Below, piece by piece: positions 37,640-49,691 of a stretch of DNA of 64,000 nucleotides. The notes under the pieces were generated by a model. It saw only the letters and a list, made by a program, of their open reading frames with translations. It was not told the DNA's origin and searched no databases. Position 1 is the stretch's first letter, and every line of letters begins with the position of its first letter. Origin of the DNA: Arachis hypogaea (taxonomy: Eukaryota; Streptophyta; Magnoliopsida; Fabales; Fabaceae); NCBI RefSeq assembly GCF_003086295.3, contig NC_092044.1:9698843-9762842 (forward strand). The letters are read 5' to 3'. Made by a program: the position numbers and the translations under genes.

Positions 37640-38760
37640 AAGATGAGGATGTGGATTATTACCCTAGAAGAACGATGGGAGAGAGGAGGCATGACAGCAG
37701 GAGCAGGATCATCGTCCAGTCTAGAATCATCAGGAGATGAAAAAGGCGGAAGAGTAGGTGGCTCGAGAGGTTGACTTGAGATAAAAACCGAAGAATCATC
37801 ACTAGGAAAAAGATCAATATTGGAGTTAGTGAAAAATGGTGACTGAGTAGGAGGAATGGACTCAAATGAGGAGAACCTAGAAAACATGTGATGCTCCCAT
37901 AATATAACATGATGAGAGATACAAATATGTCTAGAGAAAAGATTCCAACCATGATAATCCTTGTGTTTAGTGCCATAACTAAGGAAACAGCACATGCGAG
38001 CTCAAGGTTTGAGTTTACTATGTTCATGAGGCTGAAGAATAACAAAACAGATACAACCAAAGACTCGAAGAGAACTGTAATCTGGAGAGGTATGATAAAG
38101 ACGCTCAAAGGGAGCAATGTTACCAAGGACAGAAGAAGGAAGTCTATTGATAATATGGACAGTAGCGAGAACAGCTTCACCCCAAGTACGCTCAGGACAC
38201 GAAGAGGAAATAAGCATTGCACGAACAGAGTCAATAATGTGACGGTGTTTGCGTTCAGCTTATCCATTTTGTTGAGACGTACTAGGGCAAGAAAATTTAG
38301 ACAAAGTACCCTGCTCAGCAAGAAAATTTAAAAGTTTGGAGTCACAGTATTTCATAGCATTATCATGTCAAAAAATTTTAATGACCTTGAAAAACTGAGT
38401 TTTAATTATAGTGGTAAAGTTAATATAAATCTGACGTAGCTCATGGTGAATAGTCATCAAATAAACATAAGTAAAGAATGAATAATCATCAATAAAAACT
38501 ACAAAATATCGAGCCCCTCCCATAGAGACAATGGGAGCGGGGACCAAATATCAAAGTGGATAAGATCAAAAGGAGAGCAAATAAGAGATGAACTATTGTC
38601 AAAAGATAAAGTTGGTTGTTTTGCAGTTTGACAAGAAATATAATAAAAAGACTCATTATTAACCTGACCTAAAACACCCTTAGACATAAGAAGACGCAAT
38701 TTTTTTAAGGAGATGTGGGCAAGACGGTGATGCCACTATGACGGATAGATGGAGAAGAAA
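37640..38760 (-). pseudogene. Integrase of copia A
   Basis: Recognisable blocks in order on the minus strand: a GAG-pre-integrase/INT core piece at about 38700-38500, SQQNG-stop-AERKHRH at about 38290-38235, and the conserved WGEAVLATVHIINRLPSSVL and LRVFGCICFV near 38190-38050. A Ser/Pro-rich linker follows to about 37640. Several frame changes and stops break it. Confidence 0.8.
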
Positions 38761-39113
38761 CAACACATAGATTTGTCGTAAGAGAAATATGAAGATTCTC
38801 GAGCTCAAAAAGCCTTCCGACCTTACGCCAGTTCTGATGATTTGTCCCATTCAGCGATCATGCACAGGACAACCAAATATAGAAAAATTGAGATCAAAAC
38901 TAAGATCAACAAGTTGACCAAAAAAATAAGATTAAAGTTTAATTTTGGAGTATCAGGGAGATTAAGATTTGATTGTGAAATAAAATCCTTATGTGTCGCA
39001 TACAAGAGGGAACCATCAACAATGTTGACAGAATGTACATTTGTAGTGGTAGACAAAGATGAAAAAAGATGATGTAAATGAGACATGTGATAAAAGCAAC
39101 CAAAATCAAAATA

Positions 39114-39434
39114 CTATTTAGAATTACCTGGAGGAGTGAAAAAAGCTGCAGTAGAATTACCAAAAGAGAAAAGAAGATGCTTAAGAAGAGACGCAACATC
39201 AGATAGAGAGATAGGAGACGAGTTAAGAGAAGTAGAGCTGGTAGATTCAGTAGCAGCAGCAGCAAAAGCATGCACATTCTTGGAGAAGTTGGGGCGAGAA
39301 TGATACTTGATTTGATCAGGACGTGGTGGGCGAATAGGACATGTAGTAATCAAATGTCTCGAGAGCTTGCAATAATGGCAAAACAATATTGGGCAATTGA
39401 AGCCAATGTGTCCTTTCGGCTTGCATTTTGACAT
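39114..39434 (-). pseudogene. Gag C-terminal part of copia A, with CCHC knuckle
   Basis: About 106 codons containing CHYCKLSRHLITTC, a Cys-x2-Cys-x4-His-x4-Cys zinc knuckle for RNA binding. A Ser/Ala-rich linker then leads toward protease. The region upstream (to about 40560) is interrupted by a MITE at 39512 and shows no clear gag core, so the N-terminus is lost or too decayed to see. The protease should lie at about 38800-39060 but I cannot identify its active site. Confidence 0.7.
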
Positions 39435-39511
39435 TCAATAAAGAGACAAGTCTGGGAGTAGGTGACCAAAACGATGATAGTTTTGACAAAACTTACCCTG
39501 CCTGTCCGTAG

Positions 39512-39951
39512 TAGGGGTGGCAACGGGGTGGGTAGGGGCGAGTTTTTGCTCTACCCGACCTCGTCCCGCCGTACAATAACCCGCGTAGAACCCGCCCCGC
39601 TTCTACTCGCGGGTAGTAAAACGTTGAACCCTAACCCGTCCCTGCGGATACCCGCCCCGCCCCTATAATTATTAAAATCCAAAAATAAAATTAATTTTAA
39701 AATTTATATAACTATCATCACAAACATAACATAAATTAAAGTAAAAATTTAAATATGATACAATATTATTAATCATTTACTAATTATTTTACTTATATTA
39801 TACATATTATATATTAAAATTATATATATTATATATATACCGGGGTGAGTATTACTTAAACCCGACCCCGCCCCGCCCCTCCCAAGAACCCGCCCCGAGC
39901 GGGTAGGGGCGTGATGGGTACTCACAGGTTCAGGTGGTGTTGCCATCCCTA
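39512..39951. mobile_element. hAT-like MITE inside copia A
   Basis: A 440-bp element with inverted ends TAGGGGTGGCAAC and GTTGCCATCCCTA, and 8-bp flanks GTCCGTAG (39504-39511) and GTCTGTAG (39952-39959) that differ at one base. The 8-bp duplication and the TAGGGGTGGCAA end are typical of hAT MITEs. Both arms are very GC-rich (CCCGCCCCG runs) around an AT-rich centre, so it can form a strong hairpin. The ORF at 39462 is an artefact. Confidence 0.88.
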
Positions 39952-40554
39952 GTCTGTAGGCTGAAAAATATCCAAATTTTTCATAGTAGCAAAGACAAAG
40001 ATAAAAGAGAGAAGAAACTACAAAAGTGGGGTAGAAATCGAGAAAATTGAGGGCGAGATCAAAAAGAGCTTACCAAAAAATTTTAGGGAGGGTCTCATTG
40101 GCAACCACGTCAGCAGCCACGTCAATAGAGGAGGACACATGACGATGTTGGATTGGAGGAAGAAAACACGTAAAGGATGACACGACAGTGAGCTGGAGCG
40201 CAGATCTGTCATCGTAGCGGAGTGACACACCGGCTGCAACACGGGTTGACTGAAGCTATGCCTCTTTGACACATGGACAATTCTGGAGCATTGATCTAGG
40301 ATGCAGATCAATGGTTCTTGATGCGTTTGGAAGGGAGAAGAGGTGATGGCGGGTAGGGAGCTTGCGGCGGCGCGTGGTGGTGAGTCAAGGTATTTTCGGT
40401 GACATGGTTGGGCTCGTTTTACTCAAGACGAAGAGAATGGTTTAGTCCAAAAAAAATGTCAAAAAAGAGATCGAAAACAGGTACAAGGAGGCTACCGGAA
40501 GAAAAAAACATGAAAGGCTAGAAACGATTTTTCTTGGAAAAAAAAAAACTTATG

Positions 40555-40566
40555 CTCTTGCTACCA
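40555..40566 (-). other. Primer binding site of copia A
   Basis: The minus strand reads TGGTAGCAAGAG next to the LTR, a drifted form of the initiator tRNA-Met site TGGTATCAGAGC. Confidence 0.6.
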
Positions 40567-40755
40567 TGTTAGAAACAAGAGAGTAATCTGAAGAAGAAGT
40601 TGTCTTTTATTCAGTAAGTTGAATAATACAATATACAAGGCTATATATAGATGTTAGAAGAATCAGAATAATAAAAACGTAATATCGTATAATAAATATA
40701 TAGATATTTAAAATAATTACAATTGATGCTAATTAATCCTAATTATACTCTAACA
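40567..40755 (-). repeat. 5' LTR of copia A
   Basis: 189 bp on the plus strand, from TGTTAGAAACAAGAG to ACTCTAACA. The ends are inverted TGTTAG/CTAACA. Confidence 0.85.
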
Positions 40756-41199
40756 TGAAAAAAGAAAATTTGTAAAAGCACTTGTTAAGAAGATAAAAAT
40801 AAAAGTTTGCACATATATTTCAAACTTTTTATCTATTTATCATTATTGAAAATTTTAAAATTTTATTTTTTCTTATGATACTAACAAAATCTATAGATCA
40901 AAAATAAAAACTATAAAAAATAAAAAGTAAATGAGTTTGAGAAAAGTAACTAATAGTGAGTAGAAAATATAATTTTATGTTCTTGAACCATATTTAATAA
41001 TGTGTGTTATGAAAATAATATTAAAAACCTCTTTTTTATGTGTAAGTTATAGGTATAGTTTTATTGAGGCAATTCTATTTCTAGCATTTAAGATTCTATA
41101 TAGGAGACATAATAGCTATCCTAGTATTAGCTTCCTAGCCAGATGATATTGACCTTATTTGCAAATACCCAATTTAATCCAATTTATTCAAGTAGAATT
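40756..41199. other. Intergenic, no gene seen
   Basis: AT-rich sequence between copia A and copia B. No feature recognised. Confidence 0.6.
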
Positions 41200-41399
41200 T
41201 GAAAAGTATTAAGATAGAAAGCGGGGAGAGAGAAAAAGGGTAAATTGGAGGAAATCAACTAAATAAACTGAAAAGGTTACAAAATTGTTATTTATACATA
41301 GAATGAGTAGTGCCATAGAATGAGTAGTGCCAGCTCACCATTTCTCTAACTAACTATCTAATAACATACTAACTGATAACATATACTAATTGCCTAACA
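41200..41399 (-). repeat. 3' LTR of copia B
   Basis: Matches the visible part of the 5' LTR (56421-56639), for example TTTATTTAGTTGATT, TATAAATA, CTCATTCT and GTGAGCTGG on the minus strand. A 20-bp unit (CATAGAATGAGTAGTGCC) is doubled at 41299-41334. The ends are inferred from the homology. Confidence 0.75.
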
Positions 41400-41489
41400 T
41401 GCCTGCTCAAATGGAAATGGGTTGGCATATGATAATTATCTTATTATCCCCCTTGAAGCTAAGGTAGGTCTATTCTTCAGACTTTGAAC

Positions 41490-41726
41490 TTATCCTGAAA
41501 CTTAGAAAAGGCTAGAGTTGATAAAGGCTTGTTTAGTGTGTCTGCTAGTTGATCTTGTACTGGAATGTATTGAACAAAGGCTCTTTTTCGAGTGATGTAG
41601 TCTCTGACAAAAGATTAATCCATGACACAGTACTTTAACTTGTTGTATAGAATGGAGTTTGTTGTCAAGAGTAAAACATTTTAGTTGTCGCAGAAAATTA
41701 CTGGCTTCCAGTGATTAGGATGTCAT
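41490..41726 (-). pseudogene. RT-RNase H tail of copia B
   Basis: It starts right at the Ty3 insertion with the second half of the RT active-site block (after YVD-D: ILITG). It then jumps to FCDN and the RNase H end, FVRDYITRKRAFVQYIPVQD and QLADTLNKPLST. The intervening several hundred codons of RT thumb and RNase H are deleted and the frame changes at the junction. A purine-rich GGGGGA (near 41450, complement) may be the polypurine tract. Confidence 0.8.
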
Positions 41727-43374
41727 TGATGAGTGGATAATTTATACGCTTTTTGGCATTGTTTTTAGGTAGTTTTTAGTAGGATCTAGCTACTTTTAGG
41801 GATATTTTTATTAGTTTTTATGCAAAATTCATATTTCTGGACTTTACTATGAGTTTGTGTATTTTTCTGTGATTTCAGGTATTTTTTGGCTGAAATTGAG
41901 GGACCTGAGCAAAAATCTGATAGGAGGCTGACAAAGGACTGCTGATGTTGTTGGATTCTGACCTCTCTGCACTCGAAATGAATTTTCTGGAGCTACAGAA
42001 CTTCAAATGGTGCGCTCTTAACTGCGTTGGAAACTAGACATCTAGGGCTTTCCAGAAATATATAATAGTCCATACTTTATTCGAGTTTAGACGATGCAAA
42101 ATGGCGTTCAATGCCAGTTCCATGCTGCATTCTAGAGTAAAACGCCAGAAACACGTCACAAACCAGAGTTAAATGCCAAAAATACGTTACAACTTGGCGT
42201 TTAACCCCAAGAGAAGCCTCTACACGTGTAAAGCTCAAGCTCAGCCAAATCACACACCAAAGAGGTCTCCGGAAGTGGATTTCTGCATTTAGATTTATTT
42301 CTGTAAACCCTAGTAACTAGTTTAGTATAAATAGAACTTTTTACTATTGTATTAGACATCTTTAGCTTTCCTTAGATCATTTTTGGGAGACTATCGATCA
42401 CGTTTGGGGGCTGGCCATTCGTCCATGCCTAGACCTCTATCACTTATGTATTTTCAACGGTGGAGTTTCTACACACCATAGATTAAGATGTGGAGCTCTG
42501 CTGTACCTCGAGTATTAATGCAATTACTATTGTTCTTCTATTCAATTCATGCTTATTCTTATTCTAAGATATTCGCTGCACTTCAACATGATGAATGTGA
42601 TGATCTGTGACACTCATCATCATTCTCACCTATGAACGTGTGCCTGACAACCACTCCCGTTCTACCTTAAATCGAGCGCATATCTCTTGGATTCCTTAAT
42701 CAGAATCTTCGTGGTATAAGCTAGAATCCATTGGCAGCATTCTTGAGAATCCGGAAAGTCTAAACCTTATTTGTGGTATTTCGAGTAGGATTCAGGGATT
42801 GAATGACTGTGACGAGCTTCAAACTCGCGAGTGTTGAGCGTAGTGACAGACGCACAAGAATCACTTGATTCTATTCCGACATGATCGAGAACCGACAGAT
42901 GATTAGCCGTGCTGTGACAGAGCACTTGGATCATTTTCACTGAGAGGATGGGAAGTAGCCATTGACAACGGTGACGCCCTACATACAGCTTGCCATGGAA
43001 GGGAGTAAGAGTGATTGGATGGAAGCAGTAGGAAAGCAGAGATTCAGAAGGAACACAGTATCTCTATGCACTTATCTGAAATTCCCACCAATGATTTACA
43101 TAAGTATCTCTATCTCTATTTTATATTTTATTTATGTTTATATTCGAAAATCATTATAACCATTTGAATCCGCCTAACTGAGATTTACAAGATGACCATA
43201 GCTTGCTTCATACCAACAATCTCCGTGAGATCGACCCTTACTCACGTAAGGTATTACTTGGACGACCCAGTGCACTTGCTAGTTAGTTGTGCGAAGTTGT
43301 GACAAAGTGTGATTCACGTTTGAGAGCTCCAAGTTTATTGGGGTCATTGTTGATGATCACAATTTTGTGCACTA
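41727..43374 (+). repeat. 5' LTR of Ty3 element 1
   Basis: 1,648 bp from TGATGAGTGG to TTGTGCACTA. TATAAATAG at 42326-42334 is a good TATA box. Drifted GGCGTT/AACGCC palindromes lie upstream at about 42110-42215. Confidence 0.93.
42326..42334 (+). promoter_or_regulatory. TATA box in 5' LTR of Ty3 element 1
   Basis: TATAAATAG, conserved at the same place in the 3' LTR (51756-51764) and in the LTR of Ty3 element 2 (57239-57247). It marks the likely start of the genomic RNA about 30 bp further on. Confidence 0.7.
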
Positions 43375-43380
43375 AGTTTT

Positions 43381-43398
43381 TGGTGCCGTTGTCGGGGA
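43381..43398 (+). other. Primer binding site of Ty3 element 1
   Basis: TGGTGCCGTTGTCGGGGA, which is TGGCGCCGTTGCCGGGGA (complement of the tRNA-Asp 3' end) with two C-to-T changes, 6 bp inside the LTR. Confidence 0.8.
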
Positions 43399-44584
43399 TT
43401 GTTTGAGTTTGGACAACTGACGGTTCATCTTGTTGCTTAGATTAGGTAATTTTCTTATCAAAAAGTTTTCAAAAATCTTTTCAAAAAAAAATTTTTCTTC
43501 TTTTTTCATTTTTTTTTTCTAAAAAAATTATTTTCAAAAAATCCAAAAAAATTATAAAATCATAAAAACCAAAAATATTTTGTGTTTCTTGTTTGAATCT
43601 AGTGTCAATTTTTAAGTTTGGTGTCAATTGCATGTTTTAAAAACTTTTGCATTTTTCGAAAACTCATGCATGGTGTTCTTCATGATCTTCAAGTTGTTCT
43701 TGGTAAGTTTTCTTGTTTGATCTTTATATTTTCTTGTTCTGTGTCTTTTGTTGTTTTTCATATGCATTTTTGCATTCATAGTGTCTAAACATTGAAAATT
43801 TCTAAGTTTGGTGTCTTGCATGTTTTTCTTTTCTTGAAAATTTTTCGAAAATAAGTTATTGATGTTCATCATGATCTTCAAAGAGTTCTTGGTGTTCATC
43901 TTGACATTCATAGTGTTCTTGCATACATCATTGGTTTTGATCCAAAATTTTCATGTTTTGGGTCATATTTGTGTTTTTCTCTCTCATCATTAAAAATTAA
44001 AAAAAATCAAAAAATATCTTTTCCTTCTTTTGCTCATAAATTTCGAAATCTTTGGGTTGACTTAGTCAAAAAATTTTAAAATAAGTTGTTTCTTGTTAGT
44101 CAAGTCAAGATTTCAATTTTAAAAATCTTATCTTTTCAAAATCTTTTTCAAAAATCAAATCTTTTTTATTTTTTTAATCACTTTTGAAAATTTTTAAAAT
44201 TGATTTTCAAAATCTTTTCTTATCTTTATTTCAAAATTTCGAAAACTTTACTAATAATTAATGTGATTGATTCAAAATTTTGAAGTTTGTTACTTTCTTA
44301 TTAAGAAAGGTTCAATCTTTAAATTCTAGAATCATATCTTTTAGTTTCTTGTTAGTCAAGTAACCAATTTTAATTTTAAAAATTAAATATTTTTAATTTC
44401 CTCTTCAAATCTTTTTCAAAATATCTTTTCAATCATATCTTTTTAATCATATCTTTTTCAAAATCAATTTCAAAATCCTTTCTAACTTCTTATGTTTTCA
44501 AAATTGATTTTCAAATCTTTTTCAACTAACTAATCAACTTTTTGTTTGTTTTACTATTTCTTATCTTTTTCAAAACTACCTAAC

Positions 44585-44631
<47 letters not shown>

Positions 44632-44962
44632 AATTTTCGAAAATTCCTCACTTTTTTTCAAATCTCTTTTAATTAACTAATTGTTTTAAATTTTAATTTT
44701 GATTTTTTTCCTTCTCGTAATTTTCGAAAATCACTAGCTATTTTTCAAAACAATTTTCGAAAACTCTTCCCTTTCTTCTCTTTCTATTTATTTATTCATT
44801 TACTAATTCTTCTATTCATCTAAAAATTCAAACTCTCTCTTCTCCTCTGTGTTCGAATTTTTCTCATCCCTCTTCTATTCTTTTCTTCTTCTACTCACAT
44901 AAAGGAATCTCTATACTGTGACATAGAGGATTCCTCTTCCTTTTCTGTTCTCTTTTTTTCAT
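43399..44962 (+). other. Leader of Ty3 element 1
   Basis: About 1.56 kb of T-rich non-coding DNA packed with TCTTTTTCAAAA and TTTTCGAAAA-like motifs and a (CT)n run at 44589-44629. AAGTTTGGTGT occurs at about 43614 and 43804. The same design is seen in Ty3 element 2 (58435-59962). Confidence 0.8.
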
Positions 44963-47294
44963 ATGAGCAGGAGCAAGAACAAGAACATTCTTGTTGAAGC
45001 AGATCCTGAACCTGAAAGGACTCTGAAGAAAAAGCTAAAAGAAGCTAAAGCACAACAATCCAGAGAAAAGCTTACAGAGAATCTCGAAAAAGAAGGAGAC
45101 ATGGCCGAACCCAACAACAATGCAAGGAGGATGCTTGGTGATTATACTACACCTACTTCCAATGTTTATGGAAGAAGCATCTCAATCCCTGTCATTGGAG
45201 CAAATAATTTTGAGCTGAAGCCTCAACTAGTTGCTCTGATGCAACAGAACTGCAAGTTCCATGGACTTCCATCAGAAGATCCCTATCAGTTTTTAACTAA
45301 ATTCTTGCAGATCTGTGATACTGTTAAGACTAATGGAGTAGATCCTGAAGTCTACAGGCTCATGCTTTTCCCTTTTGCTGTAAGAGACAGAGTTAGAACA
45401 TGGTTGGACTCACAACCTAAAGATAGCCTGGACTCTTGGGATAAGCTGGTCACGGCCTTCTTGGCCAAGTTCTTTCATCCTCAAAAGCCGAGCAAGCTTA
45501 GAGTGGATGTTCAGACCTTCAAGCAAAAAGATGGTGAATCCCTCTATGAAGCTTGGGAAAGATACAAGAAGTTGACCAAAAAGTGTCCTTCTGGCATGCT
45601 TTCAGAGTGGACCATTTTAGATATATTCTATGATGGTCTATCTGAGCTTTCTAAGATGTCACTGGACCATTCTGTAGGTAGATCCATTCACCTAAAGAAA
45701 ACGCTTGCAGAAGCTCAAGAACTCATTGACATGGTTGCAAATAACCAATTCATGTACACCTCTGAGAGGAATCCTGTGAGTAATGAAATGCCTCAGAAGA
45801 GGAGAGTTCTTGAAATTGATGCTATGAATGTCATATTGGCTCAGAATAAAATGTTGACTCAGCAAGTCAACATGATTTCTCAGAGTCTGAATGGATGGAA
45901 AAATGATCCAACAGTACTAAAGAGGCATCTTCTGAAGAAGAAGCTTATGATCCTGAGAACCCTGCAATGGCAGAGGTGAATTACATGGGTGAACCTTATG
46001 GAAACACCTATAATTCCTCATGGAGAAATCATTCAAATTTCTCATGGAAGGATCAACAAAAGCCCCAACAAGGCTTTAATAATGGTGGAAGAAACAGGTT
46101 TAGCAATAGCAAGCCTTTTCCATCATCTTCTCAGCAACAGACAGAGAATTCTGAGTAGAGCCCCTCTAGCTTAGCAAATATAGTCTCTGATCTATCTAAG
46201 GCCACTTTAAGTTTCATGAGTGAAACAAGGTCTTCCGTTAGAAATTTGGAGGCACAAGTGGGTCAGCTGAGTAAGAAAATCACTGAAACCCCCCTAGTAC
46301 TCTCCCAAGCAATACAGAAGAAAATCCAAAAGGAGAGTGCAAGGCCATTGATATAATCAATATGGCCGAATGCACAAAGGAGGAGAAAGACGTGAATCCC
46401 AGTGAGGAATACCTCCTGGGACATCCTCTAAACAAAAAAGAGTTCCAAACTGAGGAACCTAAGGAATCTGAGACTCACCAAGAGACCATAGAGATTCCAT
46501 TGAACCTCCTTTTACCATTCATGATCTCTGAGAACTATTCTTCCTCTGAAGAGGATGAAGATGTAACTGAAGAGTAAGTTGCTCAATATCTAGGAGCCAT
46601 CATAAAGCTGAATGCCAATTTGTTTGGTAATGAGACTTGGAAAGGTGAACCTCCCTTGCTCATTAGTGAACTAGATACATGGGTTTAGCAAACTCTACCT
46701 CAAAAGAAACAAGATCATGGTAAATTCTTAATATCTTGTACCATAGGCACCATGACCTTTGAGAAGGCTCTATGTGACCTGGGATCAGGTATAAATCTTA
46801 TGCCACTCTCTATAATGGAGAAATTGGATATCTTTGAGGTACAAGCTGCAAGAATCTCATTAGAGATGGCAGACAAGTCAATAAAACAAGCTTATGGATT
46901 GGTAGAGGATGTGTTGGTAAAGGTTAAAGGCCTTTACATCCCTGCTGATTTCATAATCTTAGACACTGGGAAGGATGAGAATGAATCCATCATTCTAATT
47001 GGAAGACCCTTCCTAGCCACAGCAAAAGCTGTGATTGATGTTGACAGAGGTGAACTAGTCCTTCAATTCAATGGGGACTACCTTGTGTTTAAAGCTCAAG
47101 GTTATCCTTCTGTAAACATGGAAAAGAGGCACGATAAGCTTCTCTCAATACAGAGTCAAATAAAGCCTCCACAATCAAACTTTAAGTTGGGTGTTGGGAG
47201 GCCACAACCAAACTCTAAGTTTGGTGTTGAACCCCCACATTCAAACTCTAAGTTTGGTGTTGGGAGGTCCCAACAATGCTCTGAACATCTGTGA
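44963..47294 (+). pseudogene. Gag-protease of Ty3 element 1, broken
   Basis: Homologous end to end to the intact ORF at 59963. The gag core is at about 45170-45650 (AVRDRVRTWLDSQPKDSLDS, ESLYEAWERYKKL). The frame is lost near 45900 and again near 46290. In-frame stops lie at about 46156 (TAG), 46574 (TAA) and 46686 (TAG), where element 2 has Gln codons. The protease part (46752-47294) keeps LCDLGSGINLMPL and a GRPFLATA block, with one extra codon before it. The end carries NSKFGV-type repeats. It cannot make a full protein. Confidence 0.92.
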
Positions 47295-47492
47295 AGCTCC
47301 ATGAGAGCTCACTTTCAAGCTATTGACATTAAAGAAGCGCTTATTGGAAGGCAACCCAATTTTTATTTATTTATATTTCTATTGTTCTTTTATGTTTTAT
47401 TAGGTTTATGATCATGTGGAGTCACAAAATAATTGCAAACATTAAAAATAGAATCAAAAACAGCAGAAAAAAAGCACACCCTAGAGGAAGAG

Positions 47493-49340
47493 CTTACTGG
47501 CGTTTAAACGCCAGTAAGGAGCATCTGGCTGGCGTTCAATGATGAATAGATTTTTGATGGTATAGAATTTCACAAATGAATTCTCGTTGCAAGTATAGTT
47601 TCTAAACCAATCAAAAATCCTTTCATACAAAAGATTGTTTGTCACAAGTAACAAACCCCTAATTTTATAAACCGAAGTATTCAAACCTCGGGTCGTTCTC
47701 CCTAGGAATTGTAATGAAGTGTCTTGTTATTGGTTAGAAATGTGTTTTGGGGTTTTGGATAAGAAGCATGAAAGTAAATGGCAATGAAAATAAACTAACA
47801 ACTATAAAAGGCTCTTGGCAAGGTATGAAAATTAGAAGTCCTATCCTAGTTATCCTTCTCAATTGTGATGAGAATTGTTCATTGCTACCACTTAGTTAAC
47901 CCTTACTAAATAAAGGAAAGTCAAGTGGATGAATTAACTTGAGCCACAAGTCCTAGCCAACTCCCAAGGAAAGACTAGCTTTAGTGCACTCCAAACCAAT
48001 TAGCAATCTCTCCAATTACCAATCAACAAAGGAATTAGATAACTCAAGTGTCACTAATTACTCTACCTAGGCCAAGAGGAACAAAATCTATACTATATCT
48101 AGAAGAGGCATTTCAACAAACACATAAAAGGCAATAAAAGTAAACAACATAAATTGCAAGAATTAAAGAGAGATCTAACTACAAAGGCAAGGGATCAACA
48201 ATAGAAGAGTAAAGAAGAACAATTATTATGAATTACCTCTTATTGAATTGAAAGAAAATGGAAGGAACAATAGTAGATCTACAACAAAGTATAAAAACAA
48301 CATAAAGGAAATTGCAATAAAAGAATGGAAGAAGAATGAATGTAACAACAAGGAGTTGAGAAGATAGAAGTAGAAGAAGATGAATTAAAATCTAGATCTA
48401 AGAACTAAACCTAATCCTAATCCTAATCCTAGAGAGAAGTGAGGGCTTCTCTCTCTAGAAACTACTTCTAAAACTAAACTATGACTAATGATTAAAGTAT
48501 ATTGATTCCTCTTCAATCCTTGGCTTAAATAGCATCATAAATGAGTTGGATTGGGCCCACAAGGCTTCTAAAATCGCTGGCCACGTGTTGCATTAAGTGG
48601 GTTATGCGCCACCATCGGCACGTCTGCGTACCATGCGCGTACGCACCCCTATGCGCGATGCAACTATGGAAAATATTATATCGTTTCGAAGCCCCGGATG
48701 TTAGCTTTCCAACCCAACTGAAACCGCATCATTTGGACCTCTGTAGCTCAAGTTATGGTCAATTAAGTGTGAAGAGGTCGGCTTGACAGCTTTTGCGATT
48801 CTTTCATTTCTTCATGAGTTCTCCATTTCTACATGCTTTTTCTCCATTCCCTTTGATCCAATCTTTGCCTCCTAATTCTGAAATTACTTAACAAACATAT
48901 CAAGGCATCTAATAGAATCAAGGTGAATTAAATTTAGCTATTTTAAGTCCTAAAAAGCATGTTTTCACTCTTAAGCACAATTAAAGGAGAAGTTATAAAA
49001 CCATGCTATTTCAATGGATAAATGTGGGTAAAAGGTTATAAAATCCACTAAATCAAGTACAAGATAAACCCTACAAATGGGGTTTATCATTCAACGCCAG
49101 AACAGAGCATGAAGCTGGCGTTGAACGCCAGAAACAAGCAACAGTCTGGCGTTTAAACGCCAGGATTACACCCTGAGGAGAACTGGTGTTAAACGCCAGA
49201 AACAACCATGGAAGTGGCATTCAACGCCAGAAACATGCTGCAGATTGGTGTTGAATGCCCAAAATAAGCATGGAAGTGGCGTTTAATGCCAGAAACATGC
49301 TGCAGTCTGGCGTTAAACGCTAGGATTGCATACAAAGGGC
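47493..49340 (+). repeat. CTGGCGTTNAACGCCAG palindrome array, split by a solo LTR
   Basis: Copies of an 17-18 bp palindrome spaced about 30-35 bp apart, from 47493-47539 and again 49090-49340. The first copy (47493-47518) is a perfect 26-bp palindrome centred on GTTTAAAC. Others include 49115-49131 and 49146-49163. Later copies carry one or two mismatches (GGTGTTAAACGCC, GGCGTTTAATGCC). No ORF of note runs through it. Confidence 0.85.
47540..49089 (-). mobile_element. Solo LTR inserted in Ty3 element 1
   Basis: 1,550 bp. On the minus strand it starts TGATAAACCCCATTTGTAGG and ends ATTCATCA. TTCAA flanks both ends (47535-47539 and 49090-49094), a perfect 5-bp duplication. No internal region or second LTR is present, so it is a recombined remnant of a full element of another family. 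It sits in the middle of a palindrome unit (GGCG-TTCAA-CGCC). The 81- and 67-codon frames inside it are not genes. Confidence 0.92.
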
Positions 49341-49691
49341 ATTTTACACGCCTAAAGGGTGCAGGGATGAGAAATCCTTGACACCTCAAGATCTGTGGAT
49401 CCCACAGGATCCCCATCTACCTTCTCTCTCTCTCTCAAACCTTTTCATAACACTCTTCCCCAAACATCATTCACCCATCACCTCTTCACCACTCACATCT
49501 ATCCACTCTTCCCCATAAACCCCACATACCTTCAACTTCAAAATCTCTTTTCCACCCAAACCCACACCTCTCTCCCTCTCCTCCATATCTTCTTCTTTTT
49601 CTTCTATTCTTTCTTCTTTTGCTCGAGGGTGAGCAACATTCTAAGTTTGGTGTGGTAAAAGCATAGCTTTTTTGTTTTTTCATAATCATTT

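Larger units (their letters stand above)
35861..40755 (-). mobile_element. Copia retrotransposon A, decayed
   Basis: Read on the minus strand: 5' LTR 40567-40755, primer site, remnants of gag, protease, integrase, RT and RNase H, then a 3' LTR at about 35861-36047. The LTRs are related to those of the short derivative at 17322. Many stops and frameshifts interrupt the polyprotein, and the gag N-terminus seems largely missing. A hAT-like MITE sits at 39512-39951. No clear target duplication was found, and the low-coordinate end is uncertain by about 25 bp. Confidence 0.88.

Noticed and set aside
39462..39668. 68-codon ORF, Pro/Arg-rich
   Set aside because: It lies across the end of the hAT-like MITE and is an effect of its GC-rich arm.
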